A stretch of DNA of 64,000 nucleotides from contig NZ_CP014226.1 of NCBI RefSeq assembly GCF_001545155.1, positions 1,834,191-1,898,190 on the forward strand. Direction: 5' to 3'. The notes below the pieces were generated by a model. It was given only the letters and a program-made list of their open reading frames with translations, did no database searches and was not told the origin of the DNA. The stretch is from Halomonas chromatireducens. GTDB taxonomy: Bacteria; Pseudomonadota; Gammaproteobacteria; Pseudomonadales; Halomonadaceae. A program made the position numbers and the translations under genes. This document shows, in pieces, positions 56,233 to 64,000 of the stretch. The first letter of the stretch is position 1, and the number at the start of each line of letters is the position of its first letter.

Positions 56233-57627
56233 TCAGCCGTCGCTTCCCGGCTTTTTTATCAGCAGGGAATAGCGGATTTCCTCAACCTCCTCGAAGTGAA
56301 GCAGCTTATCGATCAGGGCTCGCGTCAACTGCTTTCCTTCATGCAGCAAGAGCATCCCGGCCTCGGAGTACAGGTCCTTGGCTAGCACCATCCCGGGCTG
56401 GAGCTTGCTGCTGTCCAGGGATAGCACTGACTCCCCTATCACCCCCAAGTCGGGAGCCTGTTCAAGGCATAGTTTGAGGAAGGAGGCACACAGCTCTGGA
56501 TCGTAGACGCGTCCCGAGAACTTGCGCAGCAGCTCCAGGGCTTGCTGGCGTGGCAGCTTGTTCGGCAGGATCATCCCGCGCTGCAGTTCAATGTAGTCGA
56601 CTGCAAGGCCCAGTAGGCGAGCCCCGAAGGGGATGGCTTGCTGTTCCAGCTGGTCGGGATAGCCCCCACCATTCCACCGCTCGCGATGGTGACGCACGAT
56701 CCGGGCAGTGCCATCAAGGTGATCCAGCGCCATCAGTAGGCTTTCACCGACTTCCGGGTAGCGCTGATAGGCTTTCTGGTCCTCGGCAAAGAGGCGCTGT
56801 GAGGGAGTGGTGAGCATGTGGTCGTTCCAGCTCAATCTGCCCAGGTTATAGAGCGCTGCCGCCATCAGCAGGTCGTGCTTGAGCTCATCTTCCAGTTCAT
56901 GCACTTCGCAAAACGCCCGAACCAGGGCATCGACCTGGGCATTGGTCTGCAAACGGCTGGGGAGCCTCAGGTTGATCAGTGAGGAAAACACCCGTGTGGT
57001 AGTGACATGGCTGTGCTCCAGTTCTGTGTAGGCGGCTTCCAGCATGGCGGAAAGCTGCTCCAGCTCCTGGCTGCGTGTCTCTACGCGTTTTTCCAGACTG
57101 GCATTGAGTTCGATCAGTTCTTGGTTCTGCTCCTGGGTGAGCTGCTCTAGCCGATCCCTTTCACGCTCTGACTGCTGGTGGGCGAGGGCCTGGCGCAGCG
57201 TCTGGCATAGCTCATCGGCTTTCCAGGGAATGCCGACGAAGCTGTAGATATGCCCCTCGTTGATGGCACGCACGATGGCGTTCATATCGCTCTGGCTGTC
57301 GAGCAATATACGCAGGCAATGCGGCCAGCCCTGCTCAATGCGGTTCAAGAGGTCGATGCCACCCATGTCGGGCATGCGTGCGTTGGCCATGACCAGGTCG
57401 ATCTCTTCTTCATCCAACACCGTCAGAGCGGCTTCGCCGCCCTTGGCTGTCAGCAAGCGACAGCCCTCCTGTTCCAGCGTAGCGGCAAGAAGTGCGAGCG
57501 TATCGGCATCGCTATCGACCAGAAGCAGCGTGGCCGGTGGAGGCTGCGACGCCATTTCCCCTGTCTGTGACACCGTTGCTATTTCCACGGGGTCCAAGCC
57601 GTCGTTGTGACTATCGGTTTGCGGCAT
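56233..57627 (-). CDS. Degenerate receiver/HD-GYP-like paralogue
   Basis: A 464-residue twin of the protein encoded at 53.8-55.2 kb, with the same order of receiver, coiled coil and HD-GYP-like domain. Phosphorylation residues are lost: VDSDAD in place of the acidic pair VDDEPN, Asn82 (VMANARMPDM) for the acceptor Asp, LLDSQSD for LLTGQSD, and FVGIPW in place of the KPW lysine. The C-terminal signature reads WNGGGYP, not WNGDGYP. It is intact as a reading frame and conserved in length, so it may act as a scaffold or decoy. The start at 57627 follows gggaggg; it lies 31 bases after the peroxiredoxin gene and 197 bases before the kinase. Confidence 0.78.
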   Translation of the reverse strand: MPQTDSHNDGLDPVEIATVSQTGEMASQPPPATLLLVDSDADTLALLAATLEQEGCRLLTAKGGEAALTVLDEEEIDLVMANARMPDMGGIDLLNRIEQGWPHCLRILLDSQSDMNAIVRAINEGHIYSFVGIPWKADELCQTLRQALAHQQSERERDRLEQLTQEQNQELIELNASLEKRVETRSQELEQLSAMLEAAYTELEHSHVTTTRVFSSLINLRLPSRLQTNAQVDALVRAFCEVHELEDELKHDLLMAAALYNLGRLSWNDHMLTTPSQRLFAEDQKAYQRYPEVGESLLMALDHLDGTARIVRHHRERWNGGGYPDQLEQQAIPFGARLLGLAVDYIELQRGMILPNKLPRQQALELLRKFSGRVYDPELCASFLKLCLEQAPDLGVIGESVLSLDSSKLQPGMVLAKDLYSEAGMLLLHEGKQLTRALIDKLLHFEEVEEIRYSLLIKKPGSDG

Positions 57628-57658
57628 CCACCCTCCCGGCTCCAGGTTGCGCGCCAAG

Positions 57659-58141
57659 CTAGAGATTCGCCAGCACTGCGTCGACGCTGCTCTTGTCGAC
57701 CACGCCGCGTTCGGTATCGACACCGATATACTGCACCACGCCATCGTCGGCGATCAGGGCGTAGCGCAGACTGCGCAATCCCATGCCGGCGGAACTCCGG
57801 TCGTTCTCCAGGCCTGCCGCTCGTGTGAAGTCGGCATTGCCGTCGGCCAGCATCAGGATAGCCTGGGCATTCTGGTCCTTCTGCCAGGCGCCTATGACGA
57901 AGGCATCGTTGACCGAGAGGCAGGCCAGGGTATCGACGCCACGCGCCAGCACCTCGTCGGCTTTCACCACGAAGCCCGGCATGTGCGTGTTGGAGCAGCC
58001 CGGAGTAAAGGCGCCAGGTACGCCGAAGAGCACCACGCGCTTGCCCGCGAACAGCTCACCGGTGGCGATATCTTCAGGACCGTCTGGCCCGTTGGTCTTG
58101 AGGGTGACGTTCGGGATGGTGTCGCCTACGGAAAGAGGCAT
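57659..58141 (-). CDS. Peroxiredoxin (Prx5/AhpE-like)
   Basis: A 160-residue thiol peroxidase reducing hydrogen peroxide and organic peroxides. The peroxidatic Cys49 stands in GVPGAFTPGCSNTHMPGF, a typical Prx5 signature; a second Cys74 (LACLSVND) may resolve it. SLRYALIADDGVVQYIGVDT is the usual C-terminal strand. There is no glutaredoxin fusion. It is upstream in the same direction of the degenerate receiver gene (31 bases) and 62 bases behind the GFA-type gene. Confidence 0.92.
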   Translation of the reverse strand: MPLSVGDTIPNVTLKTNGPDGPEDIATGELFAGKRVVLFGVPGAFTPGCSNTHMPGFVVKADEVLARGVDTLACLSVNDAFVIGAWQKDQNAQAILMLADGNADFTRAAGLENDRSSAGMGLRSLRYALIADDGVVQYIGVDTERGVVDKSSVDAVLANL

Positions 58142-58203
58142 GTATTGACTCCAGGCTTGAGGGAGGGGTGAGGGCCGGACTGCGTTCGATCAATGTACTG
58201 TGT

Positions 58204-58623
58204 TCAACTTCCCTGATAGGCGTCGAAAACTTCCTGCCCGGTCATGTCGTGAGTCTCGTTGGCGAAGGTATAGTAGTTCGGCTTCTGGTCGATGAAGATC
58301 TGAGTATCGAAGGTCCAGGCCTCGCCGCCGTCGACCAGGCCCACTGGGATGGCATAGTGGTCGCCGGTCTTCAGGCGATAGAAGAGGTGAGTCCCGCAGC
58401 GCTGACAGAAGCCACGCTCGGCCCACTCCGAGGAGGAATACACCGTAATGTTCTCCTCGCCATCCATCTCGACTTCGCTGACCGATTCCAGGGCCAGCAT
58501 GGGGCCGCCGCTCCAGGTTCGGCACATGCTGCAGTGGCAGGCGCCCAGGTTTTGCTTGCGGGCAACTACGCCAAGCTGTACGGCACCGCAAAGGCAACTT
58601 CCGCGTGCGGTCATCCCTTCCAT
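58204..58623 (-). CDS. GFA (DUF636) family zinc protein
   Basis: A 139-residue protein of the glutathione-dependent formaldehyde-activating family. Zinc ligands are seen in SCLCGAV, CHCSMCR and FCQRCGTHLFYR, seven cysteines in all, with the typical VYSSSEWAERGF. Most members have no proven reaction; they are thought to bind glutathione adducts. Start at 58623 follows gggagga by eight bases. Likely transcribed with the peroxiredoxin as a stress pair. Confidence 0.85.
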   Translation of the reverse strand: MEGMTARGSCLCGAVQLGVVARKQNLGACHCSMCRTWSGGPMLALESVSEVEMDGEENITVYSSSEWAERGFCQRCGTHLFYRLKTGDHYAIPVGLVDGGEAWTFDTQIFIDQKPNYYTFANETHDMTGQEVFDAYQGS

Positions 58624-58750
58624 CGTTGCTTCCTCCCGGTTTGAGCAGGGCTTTGATCGCGAGCCATCACATGGCTCCGGTTGCTTCTAACATCGGCTGC
58701 TTCAATAGCGACATTGTAGCGGTTAGTCCATACGCGGGTCTGACCCCTCT

Positions 58751-59857
58751 TCAACCCTGTTCCTGCGCTGAGAAGGCGGGTCGATGAAAGGCGGCTGCTG
58801 CTTCCACCTCGGCGAGGCCGGTGAGGCCGGGCTCCGGGGCCTCGGCGCCGGCGAGCACCGACAGCACCGTTCTCACGCCGCGGGACAGGGAGAGCAGGTG
58901 ATACCCCCCTTCCAGCACGAAGACCAGCCGACTGTCACAGTGCTTTTTGGCAAGGTCCTGCAGCATGCGTGTCATTGACGCGAAGCCCTCGTAGGAGACA
59001 TTCAGCGCCAGGTCGAAAGGGTGAGGGTCGAACCCGACCGATACCAGAATCAGGTCTGGCTTAAAGGAGTCCGTGGCGGGGATCAGGATGTCCTCGAAGG
59101 CCTTCAGGTAGGCTCGGTCTCCGGATCCTGCCGGCATGGGCACATTGATGGTGGTGCCTTCACCGAGGCCCACGCCGACATCCTCGAGGTTGCCGGTGCC
59201 GGGATAGAAAGGGGAGGAGCGGTGGATATCGAAGAGCATCACGTCGGGATCGGCCCAGAAGATGTCCTGGGTACCGTTGGCGTGATGGGCGTCCCAATCG
59301 ACGATCAAGACGCGTTCGCAGCCAAGCTTCGCCCTGGCATGGGCCGCTGCCACGGCCACGTTGTTGAACAGGCAGAAGCCACGGGCGCGAACAGGTTCGG
59401 CGTGATGGCCGGGTGGCCGAACCAGGGCGAAGGCGCTCTGAGTTCGCCCCTCGATGACGGCTTCCACCGCGGCGATGGTGGTGCCGGCGGCCACTTCTGC
59501 CGCCTCAACGCTCCCAGGGGAGACGGCGGTGGTATCGACGTCGAGCCAGGCATTGTGGCCGCGCAGCTCAAAGACATGGTCCAGATAGGAGCTGGTATGG
59601 ACTCGCCCCAGCTGCTCGCGAGTGGCGGCTTTGCCACTCTCGAATAGCAGGCCGGGTACCGGTTCGAGTTCGAGCAGCTGTCGAATGGCAGTCAGCCGTC
59701 CGGCATGTTCCGGGTAGACCCAGGGAACCTTGAGTGCCGACAGGAGTTCGCGTACACGCCGGTCCATGCGCCCCGGCAGGAAGGGGGCATCGGAATCCGG
59801 TTTATGTGCCAGAACACGCTCATCGTAGAAGACGGTTACCTGGTTTGTATCGGCCAC
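58751..59857 (-). CDS. Histone-deacetylase superfamily amidohydrolase
   Basis: A 368-residue zinc hydrolase of the arginase/deacetylase fold. Active-site stretches are RPPGHHAEPVRARGFC, VLIVDWDAHHANGTQDIFW, FDIHRSSPFYPGTG, LILVSVGFDPHPFD and FVLEGGYH. The group includes acetylpolyamine amidohydrolases and bacterial class II deacetylases. The GTG at 59857 is chosen for a strong aggag site eight bases upstream; an ATG at 59914 has no ribosome site. It lies 108 bases behind the lysR gene in the same direction. Acetylated polyamine or amide as substrate fits, but is not proven. Confidence 0.83.
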   Translation of the reverse strand: MADTNQVTVFYDERVLAHKPDSDAPFLPGRMDRRVRELLSALKVPWVYPEHAGRLTAIRQLLELEPVPGLLFESGKAATREQLGRVHTSSYLDHVFELRGHNAWLDVDTTAVSPGSVEAAEVAAGTTIAAVEAVIEGRTQSAFALVRPPGHHAEPVRARGFCLFNNVAVAAAHARAKLGCERVLIVDWDAHHANGTQDIFWADPDVMLFDIHRSSPFYPGTGNLEDVGVGLGEGTTINVPMPAGSGDRAYLKAFEDILIPATDSFKPDLILVSVGFDPHPFDLALNVSYEGFASMTRMLQDLAKKHCDSRLVFVLEGGYHLLSLSRGVRTVLSVLAGAEAPEPGLTGLAEVEAAAAFHRPAFSAQEQG

Positions 59858-59965
59858 TGGCAGTACTCCTTGCACAGGCGCTGCGGGCATTGAGTGGTGC
59901 AGCGCTTCATCCATATGGGCAAGGATAGTCGAGGGAGTGGTGACATGTCGTTCTCTGGCGGGACG

Positions 59966-60877
59966 TTATGGCGAAGAGACGGCTTCCGCTGGCGTTGCGC
60001 TTGCCTGGATCATGGCGTGGAGCGCCGCGGCGGCCGCCGAGAGGGCATCGCGCCGGCGCATCACGATCCCCAGTTCGCGACGGATGGTCGGCGTCACCAG
60101 GGGGCGGTGGTCGATACCCTCCGAGGCGATCTGGCGAAAGCTGAGCGAAGGCAGCACGCTTATTCCCAGGCCGGCGGCCACCATGCGTCCTACCGTGGCG
60201 ATCTGGCTGGCATCGCAGATGATATCCAGTGGCTGGCCCACTTCCATCATGATGCGATCGATATCCTGGCGTGAGCTGGAAAGACGATTGATGCCGATGA
60301 ATGGCTGTCTTGCCAGCTGCGCCCACTCGACGCTTGCCTGCGCAAGCAGCGGGTGTCCCAGGGGGCAGACCGCCACATAACGGTCCACGAGCACCGGCTC
60401 GAAGACGAGATCCTCGGCATCCTGGGGCGACACCGACAGCCCCATGTCGGCGCGCCCCTCGCGCACCATCTGGTTTACCTGCTCGGCCAGCACGTCGTGA
60501 AGGCTCAGGTTGATGCGCGGGTAGCGGGCGTGAAAGTCTGCGATGATTCCCGGCAGCAGGCCGGCGGCCAGCGTAGGCAATGCCGCCACGGTGACCTTGC
60601 CGCGCTGCTTGGAGAAGCGTTCGCCGAGGTCGGCGAAGGCTTCGTTCCAGTCGTTGAGCAGGCGCACGGCTACCGGCAGGAAGGCGTCACCTTCCGGGGT
60701 AAGCGTCAACTGGCGAGTGCTGCGTGAGAACAGCGGGCCGCCCACCGTCTCTTCCAGCTTGCGAATGGCGATGGAGATGGCCGGCTGGGACAAGTGAATG
60801 CGCTCGCTGGCCTCGGCCAGGCTGCGGGAGTGGGCGACGGCAACGAAGGCCCTGAGCTGTTGAATGCTGGGGTTCAT
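59966..60877 (-). CDS. LysR family transcriptional regulator
   Basis: A 303-residue regulator with an N-terminal winged helix (QQLRAFVAVAHSRSLAEASE; LSQPAISIAIRKLEETVG) and a C-terminal co-inducer domain beginning near VTVAALPTLAAGLLPGIIAD. It stands between the deacetylase-like gene and the divergent TRAP operon, 202 bases from that start, and probably controls both. Two inverted repeats immediately upstream of its ATG are candidate binding sites. Confidence 0.9.
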   Translation of the reverse strand: MNPSIQQLRAFVAVAHSRSLAEASERIHLSQPAISIAIRKLEETVGGPLFSRSTRQLTLTPEGDAFLPVAVRLLNDWNEAFADLGERFSKQRGKVTVAALPTLAAGLLPGIIADFHARYPRINLSLHDVLAEQVNQMVREGRADMGLSVSPQDAEDLVFEPVLVDRYVAVCPLGHPLLAQASVEWAQLARQPFIGINRLSSSRQDIDRIMMEVGQPLDIICDASQIATVGRMVAAGLGISVLPSLSFRQIASEGIDHRPLVTPTIRRELGIVMRRRDALSAAAAALHAMIQASATPAEAVSSP

Positions 60878-60880
60878 TTA

Positions 60881-60899
60881 TAAAGTAAAACACACTTTA
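60881..60899. promoter_or_regulatory. Inverted repeat in the lysR-TRAP intergenic region (site 1)
   Basis: TAAAGT and ACTTTA, seven bases apart, four bases before the lysR ATG. Symmetric AT-rich repeats at the divergent promoter of a lysR gene are typical autoregulatory sites; assignment is by position only. Confidence 0.45.
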
Positions 60900-60902
60900 A
60901 AA

Positions 60903-60924
60903 ACTATTCAATATACAAAATAGT
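60903..60924. promoter_or_regulatory. Inverted repeat in the lysR-TRAP intergenic region (site 2)
   Basis: ACTATT and AATAGT separated by ten bases, next to site 1 in an AT-rich block. The two sites together cover 44 bases, the size of a typical LysR tetramer footprint. Confidence 0.45.
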
Positions 60925-61011
60925 CGACGCCCACCATTCTGCTACTGGGACTTCCATCCTCTCTATCCGGTTTGCCAAGCAACCATTCCGGTATCGAGTT
61001 CATCACAGCCA

Positions 61012-61050
61012 GTCACCACAACAAGTCATCACAACAAGTCACCACAACAA
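61012..61050 (+). repeat. Three 13-bp tandem repeats in the TRAP leader
   Basis: The unit gtcaccacaacaa occurs three times in direct succession (second copy gtcatcacaacaa), ending 29 bases before the ATG of the binding-protein gene. It is CA-rich and unlike the GC-rich surroundings. Confidence 0.85.
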
Positions 61051-61079
61051 TGAGCCCACCGCCGGGCCAAGGAGCCACC

Positions 61080-62060
61080 ATGAAAACGACACTCAAGACG
61101 ACGCTCACCGCCATGGCCGCCAGCGTCGGCCTGCTTGCCGCCGCGTCTGCCGTACAGGCCAACGAACGCCTGCTGATCGGCTCGACGTCGAGTTCCTCCA
61201 GCCACTATGGCTACTTCGTCGCCGTCAACCAGATCATCAACAGCCAGGTCGAGGGTGTCAGTGCCTCGGTTGCCGAGACCGGCGCCACCGTGGACAACCT
61301 GCGCCGCCTCGGTCGCAACCAGATCGACATGGGGCTGGTGACCACCAACACCGGCTACCATGCCTATGCCGGCCTCGAGGACTTCGACGGCCGCCCCGTG
61401 GATAGCCGGCTGCTGTGGGTCTATACCGTGGCGCCCCAGAACGTGGTGATGCGCCAGGATGCCGAGGTTGCCACCCTTGAAGAGCTCGAGGGGGTTCGCT
61501 TCAACCCGGGGATTACCGGTTCGGCCACCGAGAAGACCACTGAAGCCGTCATGCGCACTCTTGGCATTTCGCCCGACTACGTGCGTGGCTCCACCACCGA
61601 TATCGTCGATGCCATGAAGGACGGGCGCGTCATGGGCTCGGCCAAGTCCGGCGTCGGCAATCGCCTCGACGGCTCGAGCATGGATATCGCCACCTTCACG
61701 CCGATCAGCGTGCTGTCGCTTTCCGATGAACAGGCCGACACGCTGCGCGCCGAGATGCCGGATGTGGCCATCGTCGATATCCCGGAAGGCGCCGGCGAGG
61801 GCATTGCCGCCTATACCACCTGGGCCTTCGGCGTGGCTGTGCATGCCCACCCGGACCTCGACGAGGAGACCGCCTACCAGATCGTCAAGGCGGTGATGGA
61901 GAACCCCGAGCCCCAGGCCAACGCCTTCTCCGCGGTACGCGACGCCGACCTCGCTGGGATGACCCTCGAAGTGGGCACCGTGCCGCTGCATGCCGGTGCT
62001 GCCCGTTACTTCGAGGAGCAGGGCCACGAGATTCCCGATGCCCTGAAGCCTGCCCAGTAA
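61080..62060 (+). CDS. TAXI family TRAP transporter substrate-binding protein
   Basis: Periplasmic solute receptor of 326 residues. The first 26 residues are a signal peptide (TAMAASVGLLAAASAVQA), and the mature start ERLLIGSTSSSSSHYGYFVA is typical of TAXI proteins. Further family stretches are VSASVAETGATVDNLRRLGR, LLWVYTVAPQNVVMRQD, NPGITGSATEKTTEAVM and AYTTWAFGVAVHAH. TAXI-TRAP systems import small organic acids and amino acids with a sodium gradient; the cargo here is unknown. An aaggag site fixes the ATG at 61080. The permease gene follows after 22 bases. Confidence 0.92.
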   Translation: MKTTLKTTLTAMAASVGLLAAASAVQANERLLIGSTSSSSSHYGYFVAVNQIINSQVEGVSASVAETGATVDNLRRLGRNQIDMGLVTTNTGYHAYAGLEDFDGRPVDSRLLWVYTVAPQNVVMRQDAEVATLEELEGVRFNPGITGSATEKTTEAVMRTLGISPDYVRGSTTDIVDAMKDGRVMGSAKSGVGNRLDGSSMDIATFTPISVLSLSDEQADTLRAEMPDVAIVDIPEGAGEGIAAYTTWAFGVAVHAHPDLDEETAYQIVKAVMENPEPQANAFSAVRDADLAGMTLEVGTVPLHAGAARYFEEQGHEIPDALKPAQ

Positions 62061-62082
62061 CGGCGATCGATAGGTGCCTGCC

Positions 62083-64000
62083 ATGCGCGCGAACCTGACC
62101 AAAGTGCTGGCCCTGATGCTGGGCGGGCTGATTCTCTATACCTCGGCCACCGGCCCCTTCGAGAGCCTGGTCCAGCGCAGCGTCTTTCTCGCGCTGGTGA
62201 TCCTGCTGGGGTTGGTCATCTACCCACTGGGGGCCGGCAAGCGCTGGCGCCCGCTGGGGTTGGCCGTCGACCTGATCCTGGCGGTGGGCGTGGTGCTGGC
62301 CTGCGGCTACGTGGCCATGAACCATGACCGTATTCTGGTGGAGCTGCCCTGGGCATCGGCCCGGGACATGCTGTTCACCGGCGTATTGCTGGTGGCCATT
62401 CTCGAGCTGTCGCGCCGCGCCATCGGGGTCATCTTCCCGCTGCTGGTGATGGCGGGGCTGGCCTATGCCTGGCTGGGGGCCGCCATTCCCGGGCCGCTGG
62501 GGCACCGTGGTTTCGATGTCTACTACATCACCGAGACCATCTACCTGGGAGACCTGGGCGTCTGGGGCATGCTGGTGGGCGTGGCGGCCACGACCATCGC
62601 CGCCTTCGTGCTGTTCGGCTGCCTGCTGCTGCACACCGGTGGCGGCCAGACCTTCATGGACATGGCGCTGCGCATCAGTGGCCGCTCGCCGGGCGGGGCC
62701 GCCAAGGTGGCCACCGTGGCCTCGGGGCTGTTCGGCATGGTCAGCGGCAGTGCGGTGGCCAACGTGGCCACCACCGGCAACTTCACCATCCCGATGATGA
62801 AGCGGCTCAACTACCCGCGGCCCTTTGCCTCCGGCGTGGAGGCGGTGGCCTCCACCGGCGGCCAGATCGCTCCGCCTATCCTGGGGGCGGCGGCCTTCAT
62901 CATGGCCGAGATCCTCGGCGAGAGTTACCTGCGCATCGCGCTTGCAGCACTGCTGCCGGCGGTCCTCTTCTACCTCGGCGTGTTCCTGACCATCCACCTG
63001 GTAGCCAAGCGCCGCAACCTTCAGGTAGTGCCCGACGACGAGCTGCCCACCTGGCCGGAAGTGCTTCGTCCCGAACGAATCATTCCAATCCTGGCTGCGC
63101 TGGGCGGGCTCTTCTACGGGGTGCTCAGCGGACGCTCGATCCAGTTATCGGCCTTCTATGGCATCCTGATGACGTTCTTGACCTTTGTGCCCTTCGCCCT
63201 GCTGGCGAGAAGGCCGCTGCGTGAGATCGTCGGCAAGCTGCTCTCGGGGCTGATGGATGCCGGCAAGGGCATGGTGATCATCGGCGTGTTGCTCGCCGGT
63301 GCCCAGATCCTGGTGGCGATGATCGGCATGACCGGTATCGGCGTGACCCTGGCCAGCCTGATCGTCAATGTCGGTGGTGAATCCCTGTTCCTGGTGGCCT
63401 TTATCGTCGGCGGCGTGTGCCTGATCCTGGGTATGGGCATTCCCACCACCGCTGCCTACGTGCTGGTGGCGTCGGTGCTGGCGCCGGCACTGACCACCAT
63501 CGGCGTCGAGCCGCTGATTGCCCACCTCTTCGTGTTCTACTTCGCCACGCTGTCGGTAATCACCCCGCCGGTGTGTGTCGCGGTATTCGTCGCGGCGGGT
63601 ATCGCCGGTACCAACTGGCTGCCAGCGGCAGGGGAGGCCGTGCGCCTGGCGGCGGCGATCTACGTCATTCCCTTCCTGCTGCTGATCTACCCGGCCCTGG
63701 CCGGCTTCGGCAGCTGGGTCGATATCCTGCTGGCCAGCTCCCAGGGCGTGGTGTTCGTGCTTGCCTTCGCCACGCTGATGTCGCGGGTGGCGATCACCGG
63801 CAGTCGTATCCTGGACGTGGCCGGACTGCTGCTGGTGGTCGGGCTGGCGTTGACGCCCGGCTGGTTGACCACGATAGGCGCCCTGCTGGTGCTGGGGGGA
63901 CTCTATGCCCGTAACCGACAGCGAATTTCAGCGACGGCCCACGCTTTGGGTTCAGGCACGCCGAAGCCCCAGGGCGTCCATGCCAAGGAGACGCACCCAT
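62083..64000 (+). CDS. TRAP transporter fused permease (DctQM type), 3' end outside window
   Basis: Open from the ATG at 62083 to the right edge of the window with no stop, at least 639 residues. It is a fusion of the small DctQ-like and large DctM-like subunits, as usual for TAXI systems. Visible parts: about four N-terminal helices, then the DctM region with FGMVSGSAVANVATTGNFTI, STGGQIAPPILGAAAFIMAE, LILGMGIPTTAAYVLVASVL and SVITPPVCVAVFVAAGIAGT. The tail after about residue 610 is hydrophilic (TPKPQGVHAKETHP), so the end must be close. It works with the binding protein encoded upstream. Confidence 0.92.
   Translation, partial: MRANLTKVLALMLGGLILYTSATGPFESLVQRSVFLALVILLGLVIYPLGAGKRWRPLGLAVDLILAVGVVLACGYVAMNHDRILVELPWASARDMLFTGVLLVAILELSRRAIGVIFPLLVMAGLAYAWLGAAIPGPLGHRGFDVYYITETIYLGDLGVWGMLVGVAATTIAAFVLFGCLLLHTGGGQTFMDMALRISGRSPGGAAKVATVASGLFGMVSGSAVANVATTGNFTIPMMKRLNYPRPFASGVEAVASTGGQIAPPILGAAAFIMAEILGESYLRIALAALLPAVLFYLGVFLTIHLVAKRRNLQVVPDDELPTWPEVLRPERIIPILAALGGLFYGVLSGRSIQLSAFYGILMTFLTFVPFALLARRPLREIVGKLLSGLMDAGKGMVIIGVLLAGAQILVAMIGMTGIGVTLASLIVNVGGESLFLVAFIVGGVCLILGMGIPTTAAYVLVASVLAPALTTIGVEPLIAHLFVFYFATLSVITPPVCVAVFVAAGIAGTNWLPAAGEAVRLAAAIYVIPFLLLIYPALAGFGSWVDILLASSQGVVFVLAFATLMSRVAITGSRILDVAGLLLVVGLALTPGWLTTIGALLVLGGLYARNRQRISATAHALGSGTPKPQGVHAKETHP

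Noticed and set aside
1..64000. tRNA or rRNA genes
   Set aside because: No cloverleaf with a GGTTCGAATCC-type arm or rRNA core sequence was recognised by eye; a covariance search would be needed to exclude a tRNA.

Overview
The window is GC-rich proteobacterial chromosome. Its gene content (narGHJI-type nitrate respiration with molybdenum-cofactor genes, Nas assimilation, TAXI-TRAP and peptide-type ABC transporters, kynurenine genes, a large c-di-GMP set) suggests a Halomonas-like gammaproteobacterium. That assignment is inferred from gene content and protein style; no rRNA or other marker gene is present.

Layout. (1) 1-7379: end of a respiratory nitrate reductase operon (narH 3' end, narJ, narI), then a PpiC-type prolyl isomerase, moaB, moeA, a Crp/Fnr regulator, a DGC-domain protein and moaA. 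This is one largely overlapping unit that builds nitrate reductase and its molybdenum cofactor. (2) 7453-9516: an S9 prolyl oligopeptidase. (3) 9513-18831: a catabolic locus. A TetR regulator, a DgcA-like flavoprotein and a hotdog thioesterase are read leftwards; a complete five-gene peptide/opine-type ABC importer is read rightwards. A palindrome lies inside the promoter of the flavoprotein gene. (4) 18845-21610: a TauE/SafE exporter, then a deletion scar joining the 3' parts of a TonB receptor and a siderophore-type ABC ATPase, then a MITE-like repeat. (5) 21611-25758: a DUF2235 (Tle1-like) gene, two DUF3304 paralogues and a truncated gene, cut by an IS481-family element. (6) 25759-33436: an AT-richer array of promiscuous genes separated by attC-like sites with no integrase in view (CALIN-type). 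It includes an HEXXH protein, a PrrC/RloC-like AAA ATPase, a GIY-YIG protein, a GNAT and a VOC protein. A transposase remnant and a Rho paralogue lacking the RNA-binding N-terminus are embedded near its right end. (7) 33514-44473: a PhnB-like protein, then nitrate/nitrite assimilation: nirD, nirB, a NasC-like flavoprotein, nasS and nasT leftwards; nasA and a siroheme methyltransferase rightwards. The two structural operons carry matching control regions (NtrC box, sigma-54 promoter, hexaloop hairpin, leader terminator). (8) 44558-48759: arfA, an AI-2E family permease, an NADPH:quinone-type flavoprotein, kynA and kynU. (9) 48794-57627: five leftward signalling genes (two GGDEF-EAL proteins, one with a LOV domain and receiver, a histidine kinase, a receiver/HD-GYP protein and a degenerate twin). 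(10) 57659-64000: peroxiredoxin, GFA protein, histone-deacetylase-like enzyme, LysR regulator, and a TAXI-TRAP binding protein and fused permease that runs off the window.

The most unusual parts are the integrase-less cassette array with its short Rho and putative anticodon nuclease, and the two matched Nas control regions.
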